A model generated the notes under the pieces. The model ran no database searches. It saw nothing but the letters and a program-made list of their open reading frames with translations, and was not told the origin of the DNA. A stretch of 22,695 bases of DNA from RQOF01 sp964461135 (lineage in GTDB: Bacteria; Calditrichota; Calditrichia; RBG-13-44-9): assembly GCA_964461135.1 (NCBI GenBank), contig CAYWTB010000074.1, positions 1 to 22,695 of the forward strand. Reading direction: 5' to 3'. Below, piece by piece: positions 5,949-14,666 of the stretch (position 1 is its first letter; each line of letters starts with the position of its first letter). The position numbers were made by a program, and so were the translations under genes.

Positions 5949-7793
5949 ATGAATTCAAACATTCAACAGCAACTTGAAAACCTGAGTTCCCAGCCGGGTG
6001 TGTATCTGTTCAGAAATTCCGAAGGAAAAGTTATCTATGTGGGCAAGGCCAAAAACCTGCGTGCTCGGGTACGCAGTTATTTCCAGGATGCGCGGAACCT
6101 GGACCCCAAAACCGCCGTAATGGTTCGCAAGATAGCCACTCTGGAAACCATAATTGTGGATAATGAAGTTGAAGCGTTGATTCTGGAATCGAACCTGGTT
6201 AAGAAACATAAGCCACGCTACAATATCAACCTGCGGGATGACAAGAGTTATCCCTATATACGGATCACCCATGAACCCATTCCACGGGTTTTTGTAACCC
6301 GAAAAATTATGCGGGATGGCTCCAAATACCTGGGTCCCTATACCGATGTAAAACATCTGCGGAATATCATTCGCACCGTTCGTAAAATATTTCCCATCCG
6401 CTCCTGTAAGTACTATCTTGATGATGATATCATTGCCCGGAAAAAGGTGAGAGTCTGCCTGGATTATCACATTCATCGCTGCCAGGGACCCTGCGAGGGG
6501 CTGGTCAGTGCTGCTGAATATAACGGCATGATTTCCCAGGTGGAAAAATTCCTGAAGGGAAAAACCCGGGAACTACTGCAGGAACTGAACGAACGGATGC
6601 AGGCTGAATCAACCACCCTTAATTTTGAAAATGCCGCGCGGTTACGTGACCAGATCCAGATGATTGAAAGCTATTATTTTACCGCCCAGAAAGTGGTTAT
6701 GGTAGATCCGGAAGACCGTGATGTGATTGCGCTGGCTATGGATGCAGAGGATGCCTGCTCGGTGGTATTCAAGGTGAGAGACGGAAAAGTGGTGGGCAGG
6801 CAGCATTTTTATCTGGAGGGAGTGGAGGAAAAAGCATCTGCTGAAGTCCTTTCCCAATTTCTGCGACAATACTATCTGGATAACGATTCCAATCCCGACC
6901 AGATTCTGTTACCGGAGGAACCGCTGGAAAATGATTTACTGGGCAGTTGGTTAAACCGGCAGGCCAATCACAAGGTAGAACTGATCATTCCACAGATCGG
7001 TGAGAAGAAAAAACTCATCCAGCTGGTTGGCAAAAATGCCGCTTTTCTACTTAAAGACCTCATGATCCAGAAAGAGAAACGAAAAGATCACCTGGCTTAT
7101 CATGTTCGCATCCTGCAGAAGGATTTACAGCTTCCCGAGCCTCCCCGTGTCATTGAAGCTTTTGATATATCCAACCTGCAGGGGCAGGACGCAGTGGGTT
7201 CCCTGGTCAGTTTTTATAACGGTAAGGCGAGAAAAAGTGAATACCGGCATTTCAAAATCCGCATTAAAGACACGCCGGATGATTTCGCCATGATGCACGA
7301 AGTGGTTTACCGGCGTTACCGGCGCCTGCAGCAGGAAAACCGCAAACTCCCCGACCTCATACTGATTGACGGCGGTAAAGGCCAGTTGTCCAGCGCTCTT
7401 CAGGCCCTGAATGAACTGGGTATTATGGATCAGCCGGTCATCGGGTTGGCCAAGCGGCTGGAAGAGGTATACCTGCCGGGAATCAGTGAACCCCAGAACA
7501 TTCCGAAGAGCTCAGCCGGGCTGAAATTGCTGCAACAGATTCGCGATGAGAGCCACCGTTTCGCCATCACTTTCCATCGTCAGTTGCGCGGGAAACGCAC
7601 CCTGAAATCCTCCTTGGATGACATCCCGGGTATCGGACCAAAACGTAAAACCGGCCTGCTGAAAACATTCGGATCGGTAAAAAAGATTTCCGAAGCATCC
7701 TTGCAGGAATTGATCGAAAAAGGTAAACTGCCTGCCAACACCGCCCGCCAGGTGAAGCAGGCGCTTGGTCAGAAAAAGAGGATTAAGGATTAA
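5949..7793 (+). CDS. uvrC: UvrABC nucleotide excision repair endonuclease subunit C
   Basis: Makes the dual incisions around DNA lesions after UvrA2B has loaded UvrB. At 614 residues it has the normal UvrC length and domain order. The N-terminal GIY-YIG nuclease has PGVYLFRN, IYVGKAKNLRARV and Glu80 in ALILESNLVKKHKP, and makes the 3' cut. Next come a four-cysteine set (C153, C170, C178, C182) that matches the Fe-S ligands of E. coli UvrC in order and in the last two spacings, and a UVR domain that binds UvrB (about 205-240, FENAARLRDQI). The RNase H-like 5' nuclease region follows (EAFDISNLQGQDAVGS and LILIDGGKGQLSSAL), then tandem helix-hairpin-helix motifs (DDIPGIGPKRKTGLL). The last residues, IKD, are encoded inside an inverted repeat shared with the convergent gene. 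Confident call. Confidence 0.98.
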   Translation: MNSNIQQQLENLSSQPGVYLFRNSEGKVIYVGKAKNLRARVRSYFQDARNLDPKTAVMVRKIATLETIIVDNEVEALILESNLVKKHKPRYNINLRDDKSYPYIRITHEPIPRVFVTRKIMRDGSKYLGPYTDVKHLRNIIRTVRKIFPIRSCKYYLDDDIIARKKVRVCLDYHIHRCQGPCEGLVSAAEYNGMISQVEKFLKGKTRELLQELNERMQAESTTLNFENAARLRDQIQMIESYYFTAQKVVMVDPEDRDVIALAMDAEDACSVVFKVRDGKVVGRQHFYLEGVEEKASAEVLSQFLRQYYLDNDSNPDQILLPEEPLENDLLGSWLNRQANHKVELIIPQIGEKKKLIQLVGKNAAFLLKDLMIQKEKRKDHLAYHVRILQKDLQLPEPPRVIEAFDISNLQGQDAVGSLVSFYNGKARKSEYRHFKIRIKDTPDDFAMMHEVVYRRYRRLQQENRKLPDLILIDGGKGQLSSALQALNELGIMDQPVIGLAKRLEEVYLPGISEPQNIPKSSAGLKLLQQIRDESHRFAITFHRQLRGKRTLKSSLDDIPGIGPKRKTGLLKTFGSVKKISEASLQELIEKGKLPANTARQVKQALGQKKRIKD

Positions 7794-7927
7794 GGATGAA
7801 AGATTAAAGCTGGATGCTGGATTCTGGCTAAATCAGGGACGATCTGGTCCTGACGAGACGACCTGAGGGAGTCAGCATCGTCAGGAAGCCTTTACCCTCT
7901 TTAATCCTTCATCCTTAATCTTTAATC
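7781..7927. repeat. Nested inverted repeat between convergent uvrC and crotonase genes
   Basis: The outer arms 7781-7809 and 7899-7927 are inverted copies, 27 of 29 bases matching, made of GGATTAA/GGATGAA-type units. An inner palindrome, CCTGACGA (7849-7856) with TCGTCAGG (7878-7885), sits in the centre. The outer arms include the stop codons and last codons of both genes, so both proteins end in IKD. It could form a long hairpin in either transcript, but there is no clear U-tract, so function as a bidirectional terminator is uncertain. Confidence 0.7.
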
Positions 7928-8703
7928 TTGTTTCTGGGATTTTTAAGAAAATCCTCCAGCCAGCTCCGGAAATCTTCACCCATCCACAATTCGCTGAACA
8001 ATTCGGTTTCCAGACAATTGATTTCCTGCCAGCTGGTTTGATCAAAATTTCGGTATAAATGCAGAAAAGAACGGATGGCCGGCGCCGGTTTTTCGCAGAT
8101 CTTGTTGGCCAGGACCAGAGCCTCCTTCAACAGGTACCGACTGGCCACCACCCTGTCCACCAGCCCCAAATTTTGCGCTTCCTCTGCATCTATGGTCTCT
8201 GCCAGCAGCAGTATGCGCAGGGCTTTACTGCGTCCCAGCAGCGCAAATAACCGCCCTCCGCCGCCCCATCCGGTAATGATACCGTTTGCCGCCTGGCGAA
8301 AGGAAAAACGTGCATTCTCGGAGGCAATCCGAAAATGACAGGCGGTAAGAATCTCACATCCTCCTCCCAGTGCCTGGCCGTTTATGGCGGCTATCACCAC
8401 TTTATCCCCGGACCACAGGCGGTCCAGCAGCTGCTGCATCCGGCGGGACATTTCTGCGGCCTGTTTTCCGGTTTTCAATCCGGCAAAATAGCTCAGGTCC
8501 CCGCCGGCGCAAAACGTTTCCGTACCGGTGGCCGTGAGGATGATAGCCCGCACCGTCTCTTTGGAATAAATTTGGTCAACGGCAACCTGCAGTTCCTTCA
8601 TGGTGTGTTCATCAATGGCATGATGAACATCCGGTCGGTTTAAATAGACCAGGGCAATTTTCTGCTGGTTCTGGAATTCCAGGAGGATATTGGACATGGT
8701 CAT
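7915..8703 (-). CDS. Crotonase-fold enoyl-CoA hydratase/isomerase family protein
   Basis: Acts on an acyl-CoA thioester. The ATG at 8703 (262 residues) is preferred to an upstream GTG at 8730 because GGAG precedes it by 9 bases. Oxyanion-hole motifs are present: ETFCAGGDLSYF and NGQALGGGCEI. The first crotonase glutamate (in GGGCE) is kept, but the second, normally in a PEIxxGxxPG context, is replaced: the matching stretch is FRQAANGIITGWGGGGRL, with Gln at the aligned place. A G-I-x-x-x-W-G-G pattern recalls the ECHDC1-type ethylmalonyl/methylmalonyl-CoA decarboxylases more than a classical hydratase. It lies last in the minus-strand aromatic catabolism cluster, 391 bases after phhA across a MITE-like element, so co-transcription is uncertain. 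Family is certain; reaction is not. Confidence 0.85.
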   Translation of the reverse strand: MTMSNILLEFQNQQKIALVYLNRPDVHHAIDEHTMKELQVAVDQIYSKETVRAIILTATGTETFCAGGDLSYFAGLKTGKQAAEMSRRMQQLLDRLWSGDKVVIAAINGQALGGGCEILTACHFRIASENARFSFRQAANGIITGWGGGGRLFALLGRSKALRILLLAETIDAEEAQNLGLVDRVVASRYLLKEALVLANKICEKPAPAIRSFLHLYRNFDQTSWQEINCLETELFSELWMGEDFRSWLEDFLKNPRNKIKD

Positions 8704-8751
8704 TTTCGTGAACTCCGGAAATCCCTGCACTTTAGTGAAGACTTTTTAATA

Positions 8752-9096
8752 AGTAGTTTTTTTCATAAATACAGTGACATATTTTTAGACAGGATTGACA
8801 GGATCAAAGACTCATTTTATTCTGGTATATCATATCCAATAATTTTAAAACAACATCACCGTTCTTCCTGCTGAAGAGTAAAAACGATTTTTTACGAAAT
8901 ACCGGTATTTGAATATACATAGTTTTAAACATATTTGAGGAAAGGTTCCGGGCGGTGGATGAACCTGTACATTTTTTACAATATATCCGGATGAACCCGA
9001 TGATATACAATCTTGTTCATCCTGTCACGCAGTGATGCCTATGGCATTAATCCTGTCTAATATTAATACGTTACTTTATATATGAAATAAAGTACT
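8752..9096. mobile_element. MITE-like noncoding element, copy 2
   Basis: This 345-bp homologue of 5552-5874 has the same imperfect terminal inverted repeats (for example AGACAGGATTGACAGGAT at 8787-8804, against an interrupted counterpart near 9019-9058) and the same inner landmarks (GAATATACATAGT, ATGAACCT, TACATTTT). In the right arm, 21 bases absent from copy 1 are inserted (9026-9046) and carry part of an ATGCC/GGCAT hairpin. The right end overlaps the phhA stop codon by two bases. A 68-codon minus-strand frame inside is not conserved and is not called. Confidence 0.65.
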
Positions 9097-9931
9097 AAGC
9101 ATTCAGCAAACCGTTTTTCTCCGCCCACCGATAAAAGCCGTGTTCCAGCTGCTCAAAAGAGTCAATAACAAACAGCAGTGGCTGCATATGCCACACGTCA
9201 TATTCCTGTTCACTCATTTTTTCTAGATCAAAGGGCAATTTTTTAACCTGGTCGGTAAGACTATGCCGCGTTTCTGCATAGGAAGAGATAATCCCGTTTC
9301 CATATATTCTCATTCCCTCCGCAGTACTGATCAGGCCGAATTCCACCGTAAACCAGTAAATGCGTTCCAGCCGGCGGCGATTATACCCCTCGGCTTTCAT
9401 GGAGGCTTCACCGATTTTCTGGTAAAAATTGGCGAAAGCGGGATTGGTGATCATGGGGGTATGGCCGAATATATCGTGAAACAGATCCGGTGCCGGTGTG
9501 TAGTCCAGCTCATGCCGCGGCCGGATATAATCCGTGGAGGGAAATACCCGGCGGGCTAAACGTGAGAAGAAATCCCCCTCGAATAATAATCCAGGTACCC
9601 GGGCTACCTGCCAGTTGGTGGCTTTCATGAGTACGCCACCTACATCTCCCAGATACGGAATCCGGTCTTCCGGAAATTCCATCATGGCCATACCGTCCAG
9701 GTACTCCTGGCAGGCATGTCCCGGAAGTAACTTACGCTGCCGATCGAAGAGGATTTTCCAGGTCTCATGCTCCTCCGGCGAATAATCCGGATACACGATA
9801 TCATTTCCCTCCGGAGCGGGGCCGTCCAGTTTTATGGGTGTAACCCTGGGATCATCCCCTGCCAGACCTGCTTTCTCAAATGCGGAAAGGGTCTGGTCTC
9901 CTGTTTTCTTGCTATTTTTATTATCAGCCAT
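9095..9931 (-). CDS. phhA: Phenylalanine 4-monooxygenase (aromatic amino acid hydroxylase)
   Basis: Converts phenylalanine to tyrosine with O2 and tetrahydropterin, using one non-heme iron. The 278 residues fit the short monomeric bacterial type, with no ACT regulatory domain. The iron ligands are visible as His152 and His157 in DLFHDIFGHTP and Glu197 in WFTVEFGLI. The motif ELDYTPAPD and the C-terminal SYAETRHSL stretch are also family features. The ATG at 9931 has GAGGG upstream. The first 40 residues are charged and variable. It follows the CoA synthetase by 78 bases and feeds the hpd-hmgA route in the same cluster. The TAG stop coincides with the edge of MITE-like copy 2. A tyrosine or tryptophan hydroxylase activity cannot be excluded by eye, but the context favours phenylalanine. 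Confidence 0.95.
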   Translation of the reverse strand: MADNKNSKKTGDQTLSAFEKAGLAGDDPRVTPIKLDGPAPEGNDIVYPDYSPEEHETWKILFDRQRKLLPGHACQEYLDGMAMMEFPEDRIPYLGDVGGVLMKATNWQVARVPGLLFEGDFFSRLARRVFPSTDYIRPRHELDYTPAPDLFHDIFGHTPMITNPAFANFYQKIGEASMKAEGYNRRRLERIYWFTVEFGLISTAEGMRIYGNGIISSYAETRHSLTDQVKKLPFDLEKMSEQEYDVWHMQPLLFVIDSFEQLEHGFYRWAEKNGLLNA

Positions 9932-10009
9932 GATTTCCCTCTGATTCTATCGGTTAAATTTATCAGACAATTATTTAATTATTCCCTTCACAGGCCGAGA
10001 GGAGCACTA

Positions 10010-11986
10010 TCAGAATGCCTGGCGGATAGCGTCCACCGTCAGTGGATCCTCCAGGCTGCTCAGGTCTCCCGGATCCTTTCCCAGATACACCGCCCTGATT
10101 ACCCGGTGTATCACTTTGGAATTACGGGTTTTCGGTAAAGCCGTAACAAATTTAATTTCGCGGGGTTTCAGCGGCTTACCCAGTTCGTTCACAATGAGTT
10201 CCAGCAAATGATCCCGCAGCTGATCAAGACGCTCCTGTTGTTCCTTCAGCACGCAAAATATGACCACTGCTTCTCCCTTGACCTCGTCCGGCACACCGAT
10301 GGCTGCACAATCGGCCACCAGGGGATGGCTGTTGACGATCGATTCCACTTCTGCCGGTCCCAGCCGTTTCCCTGCTACTTTAATTGTATCATCGCTCCTG
10401 CCGAGGATATACCACAAACCATCTTCATCAATAGCAGCATAATCCCCATGATACCATATCTCCCCGAACTTACTCCAGTATGTATCCAGATATCGCTGGC
10501 GGTCATTCCAGAATCCCCGTGTCATTCCGATCCACGGTTTTCGCAATACCAGTTCTCCCACCATCTTTCGAACCGGCCGGCCATTTTCATCTACCACATC
10601 GGCATCCATGCCCGGTACCGGGCCGGAAAATGCACACGGTTTCAGCGGTTTGAAAAAATTACCGCTCAGAATACCGCCACTGATTTCTGTACCACCGGAA
10701 TAGTTGATGATCGGTTTTCTCTTCTGCAGAACATGGTTAAAAATCCAATTCCATGATTCCGGGTCCCAGGGACTGCCGGTAGACCCCACCATTCGCAAGC
10801 TGTCTACATTTTGCCTGCTGAGGGGGGCAGTTCCATTGGGAATAAGCGTGCGAATAAAAGTCGGCGTAATGCCCAGATGCGTTATACCATGGCGGGCCAC
10901 CAGGGACCACACTCTGCCGGCATCAGGAATATTCGGGGCACCATCATAAAGCACCATGGTTCCGCCGATCAGCAGAGTTCCGAAAACTTCCCAGGGTCCC
11001 ATCATCCATCCCATATCACTCATCCAGAACATAATCTCGCCCGCTTTAAAATCCATGGCCTGAGACATGTCCTGGGCAGCTTTAACCGGGAAACCACAAT
11101 GGGTATGTACGGCACCCTTGGGTTTTCCGGTGGTTCCGCTGGTGTAGATCAGCATCAGGACATCTTCGGCATCAGTCACTTCCGTTTCGGAATCATCCGG
11201 AAAACCGGTAATCAATTGCTGCCATAAATGATCCCGACCTTTATTAAGCTTATTCCTCTGTCCACCGGTGTTTTCCACTAATACCACCTGTTTTACGCCG
11301 GGCACATCTTTCAGAGCGTCCAGGGCAGGTTTCAGCATGGAAATTTTCCTGCCCCGCCTGATCATTCCATCAGCCGTAAGCAAAATTTTTGCCGAGGCAT
11401 CACTCAGTCGCGTCGATATGGCGGTGGCACCAAAACCGCTGAAAAGGGGGAGTACGATAGCACCAATTTTAATAACAGCCAGAAAAGAAATCACAACCTC
11501 CGGAATCATAGGCATGAACAGGCCCACCACATCTCCCCGGCCGATTCCCAGAGAACGTAAGGCATTTGCACACCGGTTAACTTCCCGGAATAATTCTCCA
11601 TAGGTGAAGGATTTGTTTTCTCCTTTTTCATTCTCCCAGATCAGCGCATTCTGCTGTGCCACAGGTGTGGATTGCCATTTGTCCAGGCAATTATGGATAA
11701 TGTTCATTTTGCCGTCCACACACTAGTGCGGAAATCGGATGTCTTCGGACTGATCAATGACTTTACTGTACGGTCTGTAAAATTGGATATCCAGCTCCTG
11801 CAGCACCGCCTGCCAGAACCATTCAATATCGCTAACAGAGCGTTGCATCAGGCTGTCATAATCCGGTATTCCATACTTTTTCATAAATTTTTGCAGATTG
11901 CTTTTCGCAATCCATTCAGGATCCGGATACCAGACCATATTCTGTCCAAAGGGAAATGTTTTGTTCTTTTCCGGGGAAGTTGCCAT
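10010..11986 (-). pseudogene. AMP-forming acyl/acetoacetyl-CoA synthetase, interrupted by one in-frame amber codon
   Basis: Forms an acyl-CoA from a carboxylate, ATP and CoA. One frame of 659 codons starts at ATG 11986 and ends at TGA 10010. It is broken only by TAG at 11725-11723, after RFPH and before CVDGKMN. The first 87 residues are the usual ACS N-terminal cap (SVSDIEWFWQAVLQEL). The rest has the ATP loop TSGTTGKPKGAVHTH, the YSGGTEISGG region, GRSDDTIKVAGKRLGPAEVE, and a C-terminal Lys in KTRNSKVIHR. Relatives have Trp close to this place, so TGG to TAG is the likely change. A GTG at 11719 could restart the downstream part, but no ribosome binding site is seen and the cap would be lost. 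Between hmgA and phhA, activation of acetoacetate from tyrosine breakdown is the natural guess; acetate or propionate is also possible. It may be a real pseudogene or a sequence error. Confidence 0.85.
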
Positions 11987-12098
11987 TTGATTTCAGTTCC
12001 CTTTTTACCGCTTCTTCATAAATATTATTTCCGGCTTGTAAAGATTACCAGCCTCTATCAGACCATTCATATTTCCGGTTTGTGTTTTCAGCTGATTT

Positions 12099-13253
12099 TT
12101 ATTCCATCCAGTTGTAAGGATATTTGGAATCATCAATTTCCAGAGCATCCACAGCTATTTGCAGCGGCCGGAAAGTGTCCAGCATAACCGCGTATTCATC
12201 TGTTTTTTTCTGTCCGATGGATCCCTCGTAGCTGCCGGGATGAGGCCCATGGGCGATTCCATAGGGATGAATGGTAATGGATCCTTCTCCCACCCCTTTC
12301 CGGCTCATGAAATCACCTTCCACATAATAGAGGACTTCATCGCAATCCACATTACTGTGATTATAAGGTGTGGGAATGGATAGTTCGTGAAAATCAAACA
12401 AGCGGGGACAGAAAGAACAGATAACAAATCCCGGTGCCTGAAAGGTCTGGTGAACCGGTGGCGGTTGATGTACTTTCCCCACAATGGGCATAAAATCTTT
12501 AATATTAAAAATCCAGGGATAATAAAAACCATCCCATCCCACCAGATCGAAAGGATGCTGGGCAAAGGCATATTCCTGGATTCCATGGGACAGTTTCAGC
12601 AGAAACCGATGGTTTCCTTCTTTATCCACCGGCTCAATAATTTCCGGAACCCGGAAATCTCTCTCGCAGAATGGTGCATGTTCCAGGAGCTGCCCGTATT
12701 CATTGCGGTAACGGGTGGGAGGCTCAATCATACCGGCCGATTCAATGATCAGGAAGCGATTATCCTCGTTCTGCAGTTCCAGCTGATAGAGAATTCCCCG
12801 GGGAATAATAATGTAATCTCCCGGTCCATATTGCAGATTACCGAAAAGGCTTTTAATCAGACCACTGCCATAATGCACGAAAATGACTTCATCCCCTATC
12901 CCGTTTCGGTAAAAAAAGTCGGCTTGCTGCTGCGGTGCGGACGTGAACAGTGCCACATCATTATTAAACGCCAGCAAGCGTCTTCCGGAAATCCAGTTCC
13001 CGCCGGGCTTAAATTTGAAGGTTTCCAGATGACGGTGGCGGTGAGGCTGATCTTTCGCAGCCAGATATTTCAACGGTCTAAAGGCTTCCACTTTGGAGAT
13101 CCTGGTGGGTGGCCGTAGATGATACAGGTTAGAATATATGCTGGAAAAACCCTCGCGGCTGGCATGTTCTTCATGATATAAATTTCCATTCGCGTCACGG
13201 TGCTGAATGTGTCTTTTGGGGGGAATATTACCCCGCCTTATATAAAATGGCAT
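12099..13253 (-). CDS. hmgA: Homogentisate 1,2-dioxygenase
   Basis: Opens the ring of homogentisate to maleylacetoacetate using Fe(II) and O2, a central step of tyrosine catabolism. The 384 residues form the double cupin of the shorter bacterial HGD type. The probable iron ligands are His299 and Glu306 in the NHSNVDCDEVLYYVEG stretch and a His in GIAHGPHPG (335-338). Other family features are FVHYGSG, PRGILYQLEL and the end KYPYNWME. The ATG at 13253 has AAGGAG 8 bases upstream. It lies 112 bases before the CoA synthetase and is separated from hpd by the 1.5-kb REP/RAYT array, so transcription from hpd into hmgA would have to cross many hairpins. No separate hmgA promoter was recognised. Confident call. 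Confidence 0.96.
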   Translation of the reverse strand: MPFYIRRGNIPPKRHIQHRDANGNLYHEEHASREGFSSIYSNLYHLRPPTRISKVEAFRPLKYLAAKDQPHRHRHLETFKFKPGGNWISGRRLLAFNNDVALFTSAPQQQADFFYRNGIGDEVIFVHYGSGLIKSLFGNLQYGPGDYIIIPRGILYQLELQNEDNRFLIIESAGMIEPPTRYRNEYGQLLEHAPFCERDFRVPEIIEPVDKEGNHRFLLKLSHGIQEYAFAQHPFDLVGWDGFYYPWIFNIKDFMPIVGKVHQPPPVHQTFQAPGFVICSFCPRLFDFHELSIPTPYNHSNVDCDEVLYYVEGDFMSRKGVGEGSITIHPYGIAHGPHPGSYEGSIGQKKTDEYAVMLDTFRPLQIAVDALEIDDSKYPYNWME

Positions 13254-13320
13254 CTAGAATGCTCCTTCTTTTAGGTTCATGTTCCTTTTAAAATGAAAAT
13301 ATTTGATTTATTCATGATTT

Positions 13321-13668
13321 TATGTCGCCCTTACAGGGCTCTGTTTCTCTTGATTGCTCCTTTGCCTCCCAGTGTCTGAAGACACTGAGTTATTTTATGA
13401 TTCCCTTTCAGGGAATCCTTCTATACTAAATTCTTCAGCCTTTTGGTAAATGCAATATATAGTGACTATTTCCATAAGTTATATCTCTTATTCCGTTGGT
13501 GCTTTTTCATTCCAATGCAAATATGTCGCCTCTACAGGGTGCTGTTTTCTTTTTTACTTCCGAACTTATGAGCCCTGAAAGGGCGACATATACCATCTCA
13601 GGGTCAATCCCTGAGATAACAAACCGGCCACACTAACATAACAAGCCCTGTAAGGGCGATATAAGCTA
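13321..13668. repeat. REP/BIME block downstream of the RAYT transposase gene
   Basis: It holds four parts. First, a GCCCTTACAGGGC palindrome lies within 13321-13342. Second, unit a (13368-13545) is a diverged copy of the 200-bp tandem unit found at 14131. Third, module R1 (13565-13668) has three hairpins: GCCCTGAAAGGGC, a CTCAGGG/CCCTGAG stem, and GCCCTGTAAGGGC followed by GATATAAGCTA, whose last bases form the stop codon of the transposase gene. The rest of 13254-13367 is AT-rich with no gene. The small GCCCT-AGGGC palindromes are typical REP-type substrates of Y1 transposases. Confidence 0.75.
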
Positions 13669-14118
13669 ATCCCATAAATATTTCTCATCATAGACAATCT
13701 TATTTCGTTTCAAATACTCTACAAATTCTTCCTTGAATTTTTTCTTCTTATGATGATCTTTCTGTTTCTCGATATAACGTTTTATTCTTTCAACTTCGGC
13801 AGGACCAACCGAAAATGCGGCATATCCATTTTGCCATCTGAATTTAGCATACAAGGGATTTTTTGTTTTAATCCATCTTGAACTGCTTTTTTTTATTTCC
13901 TCCACAAGTTTGGGGACAGTATAATGCTTGGACTGCTTAGTAAGAATATGAATATGATCAGAATCTCCATTTATCTTAAGGCAAGAAGATCCGTAGAATT
14001 TCAAAATAGTACTAATGTATGCGTATAATTCAGGTTCGATATCGGGCTGGATAATTCTTTCTCGGTACTTAGTACTGAAAACTATATGCGCCCATAAATT
14101 ATGTAAAGACTGGGACAT
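13666..14118 (-). CDS. IS200/IS605-like Y1 transposase (REP-associated, RAYT type)
   Basis: Single-strand DNA transposase of the HUH class with one catalytic tyrosine. The 150 residues match the Y1_Tnp fold: an opening VFSTKYRERI, the HUH pair in DSDHIHIL, the tyrosine in RIKRYIEKQKDHH, and a C-terminal FVEYLKRNKIVYDEKYLW, all typical of the small transposases common in Bacteroidetes and relatives. The gene appears intact, with ATG at 14118 and AGG 8 bases upstream. There is no partner tnpB. It is embedded in palindromic repeats on both sides: its stop codon is part of module R1, and unit b starts 13 bases before its start codon. That arrangement suggests it processes or spreads these repeats. 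It interrupts the hpd-hmgA neighbourhood. Function is from family knowledge. Confidence 0.93.
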   Translation of the reverse strand: MSQSLHNLWAHIVFSTKYRERIIQPDIEPELYAYISTILKFYGSSCLKINGDSDHIHILTKQSKHYTVPKLVEEIKKSSSRWIKTKNPLYAKFRWQNGYAAFSVGPAEVERIKRYIEKQKDHHKKKKFKEEFVEYLKRNKIVYDEKYLWD

Positions 14119-14130
14119 ATTTTTTACCTA

Positions 14131-14583
14131 ATCTCTCAATGTCTGAAGACATTGAGTTATTTTATGATTCCCTTTCAGGGAATCCTTCTATACAAAATTC
14201 TTCAGCCTTTTGGTAAATGCAATATATAGTGACTATTTCCATAAGTTATACCTCTTATTCCGTTGGTGCTTTTTCGTTCCAATGCAAATATGTCGCCTCT
14301 ACAGGGCTCTCTTTCCTTAGTTTTTTCTGATCTCTCAATGTCTGAAGACATTGAGTTATTTTATGATTCCCTTTCAGGGAATCCTTCTATACAAAATTCT
14401 TCAGCCTTTTGGTAAATGCAATATATAGTGACTATTTCCATAAGTTATACCTCTTATTCCGTTGGTGCTTTTTTCACTTCTTTGCAAATATGTCGCCCTT
14501 ACAGGGCTCTCTTTCCTTAGTTTTTTCTGATCTCTCAATGTCTAAAGACATTGAGTTATTTTATGATTCCCTTTCAGGGAATT
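14131..14583. repeat. 199-200-bp tandem repeat, two full units and one partial
   Basis: Units b (14131-14330), c (14331-14530) and d (from 14531, diverging after about 14583) repeat almost exactly. Each opens with a perfect 10-bp palindrome, CTCAATGTCT and AGACATTGAG around a 2-base centre, then GATTCCC/GGGAATC, and ends in a GCC...AGGGC palindrome. Unit a at 13368 has CAGTGTCT/AGACACTG in the first stem, a paired A-to-G and T-to-C change that keeps pairing. From 14584 to 14666 the sequence is unrelated and no gene is seen. Confidence 0.85.
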
Positions 14584-14666
14584 TCACAAAGTTTTTATAT
14601 CGAAATAAAAGGGATATCTTTCCCTTAAGTACCTTCTGTAACGCTCTGCATCTGAAGACATAATAA

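Noticed and set aside
8804..9010. 68-codon minus-strand ORF inside MITE-like copy 2.
   Set aside because: The frame is not conserved in copy 1, has no domain and lies wholly within the repeat element.
11717..11719. GTG as an independent start for the downstream part of the CoA synthetase.
   Set aside because: No Shine-Dalgarno precedes it and the resulting protein would lack the N-terminal cap normal for the family.
3704..11725. Two genes with in-frame TAG suggested amber reassignment or pyrrolysine use.
   Set aside because: TAG is the apparent genuine stop of the protease, secG, phhA and transposase genes, each at the normal family C-terminus, so TAG is not read as sense in general.
14409..14663. 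Plus-strand ORF of 84 codons in the tandem repeats.
   Set aside because: It runs through repeat unit palindromes and into unrelated sequence; no protein-like features.
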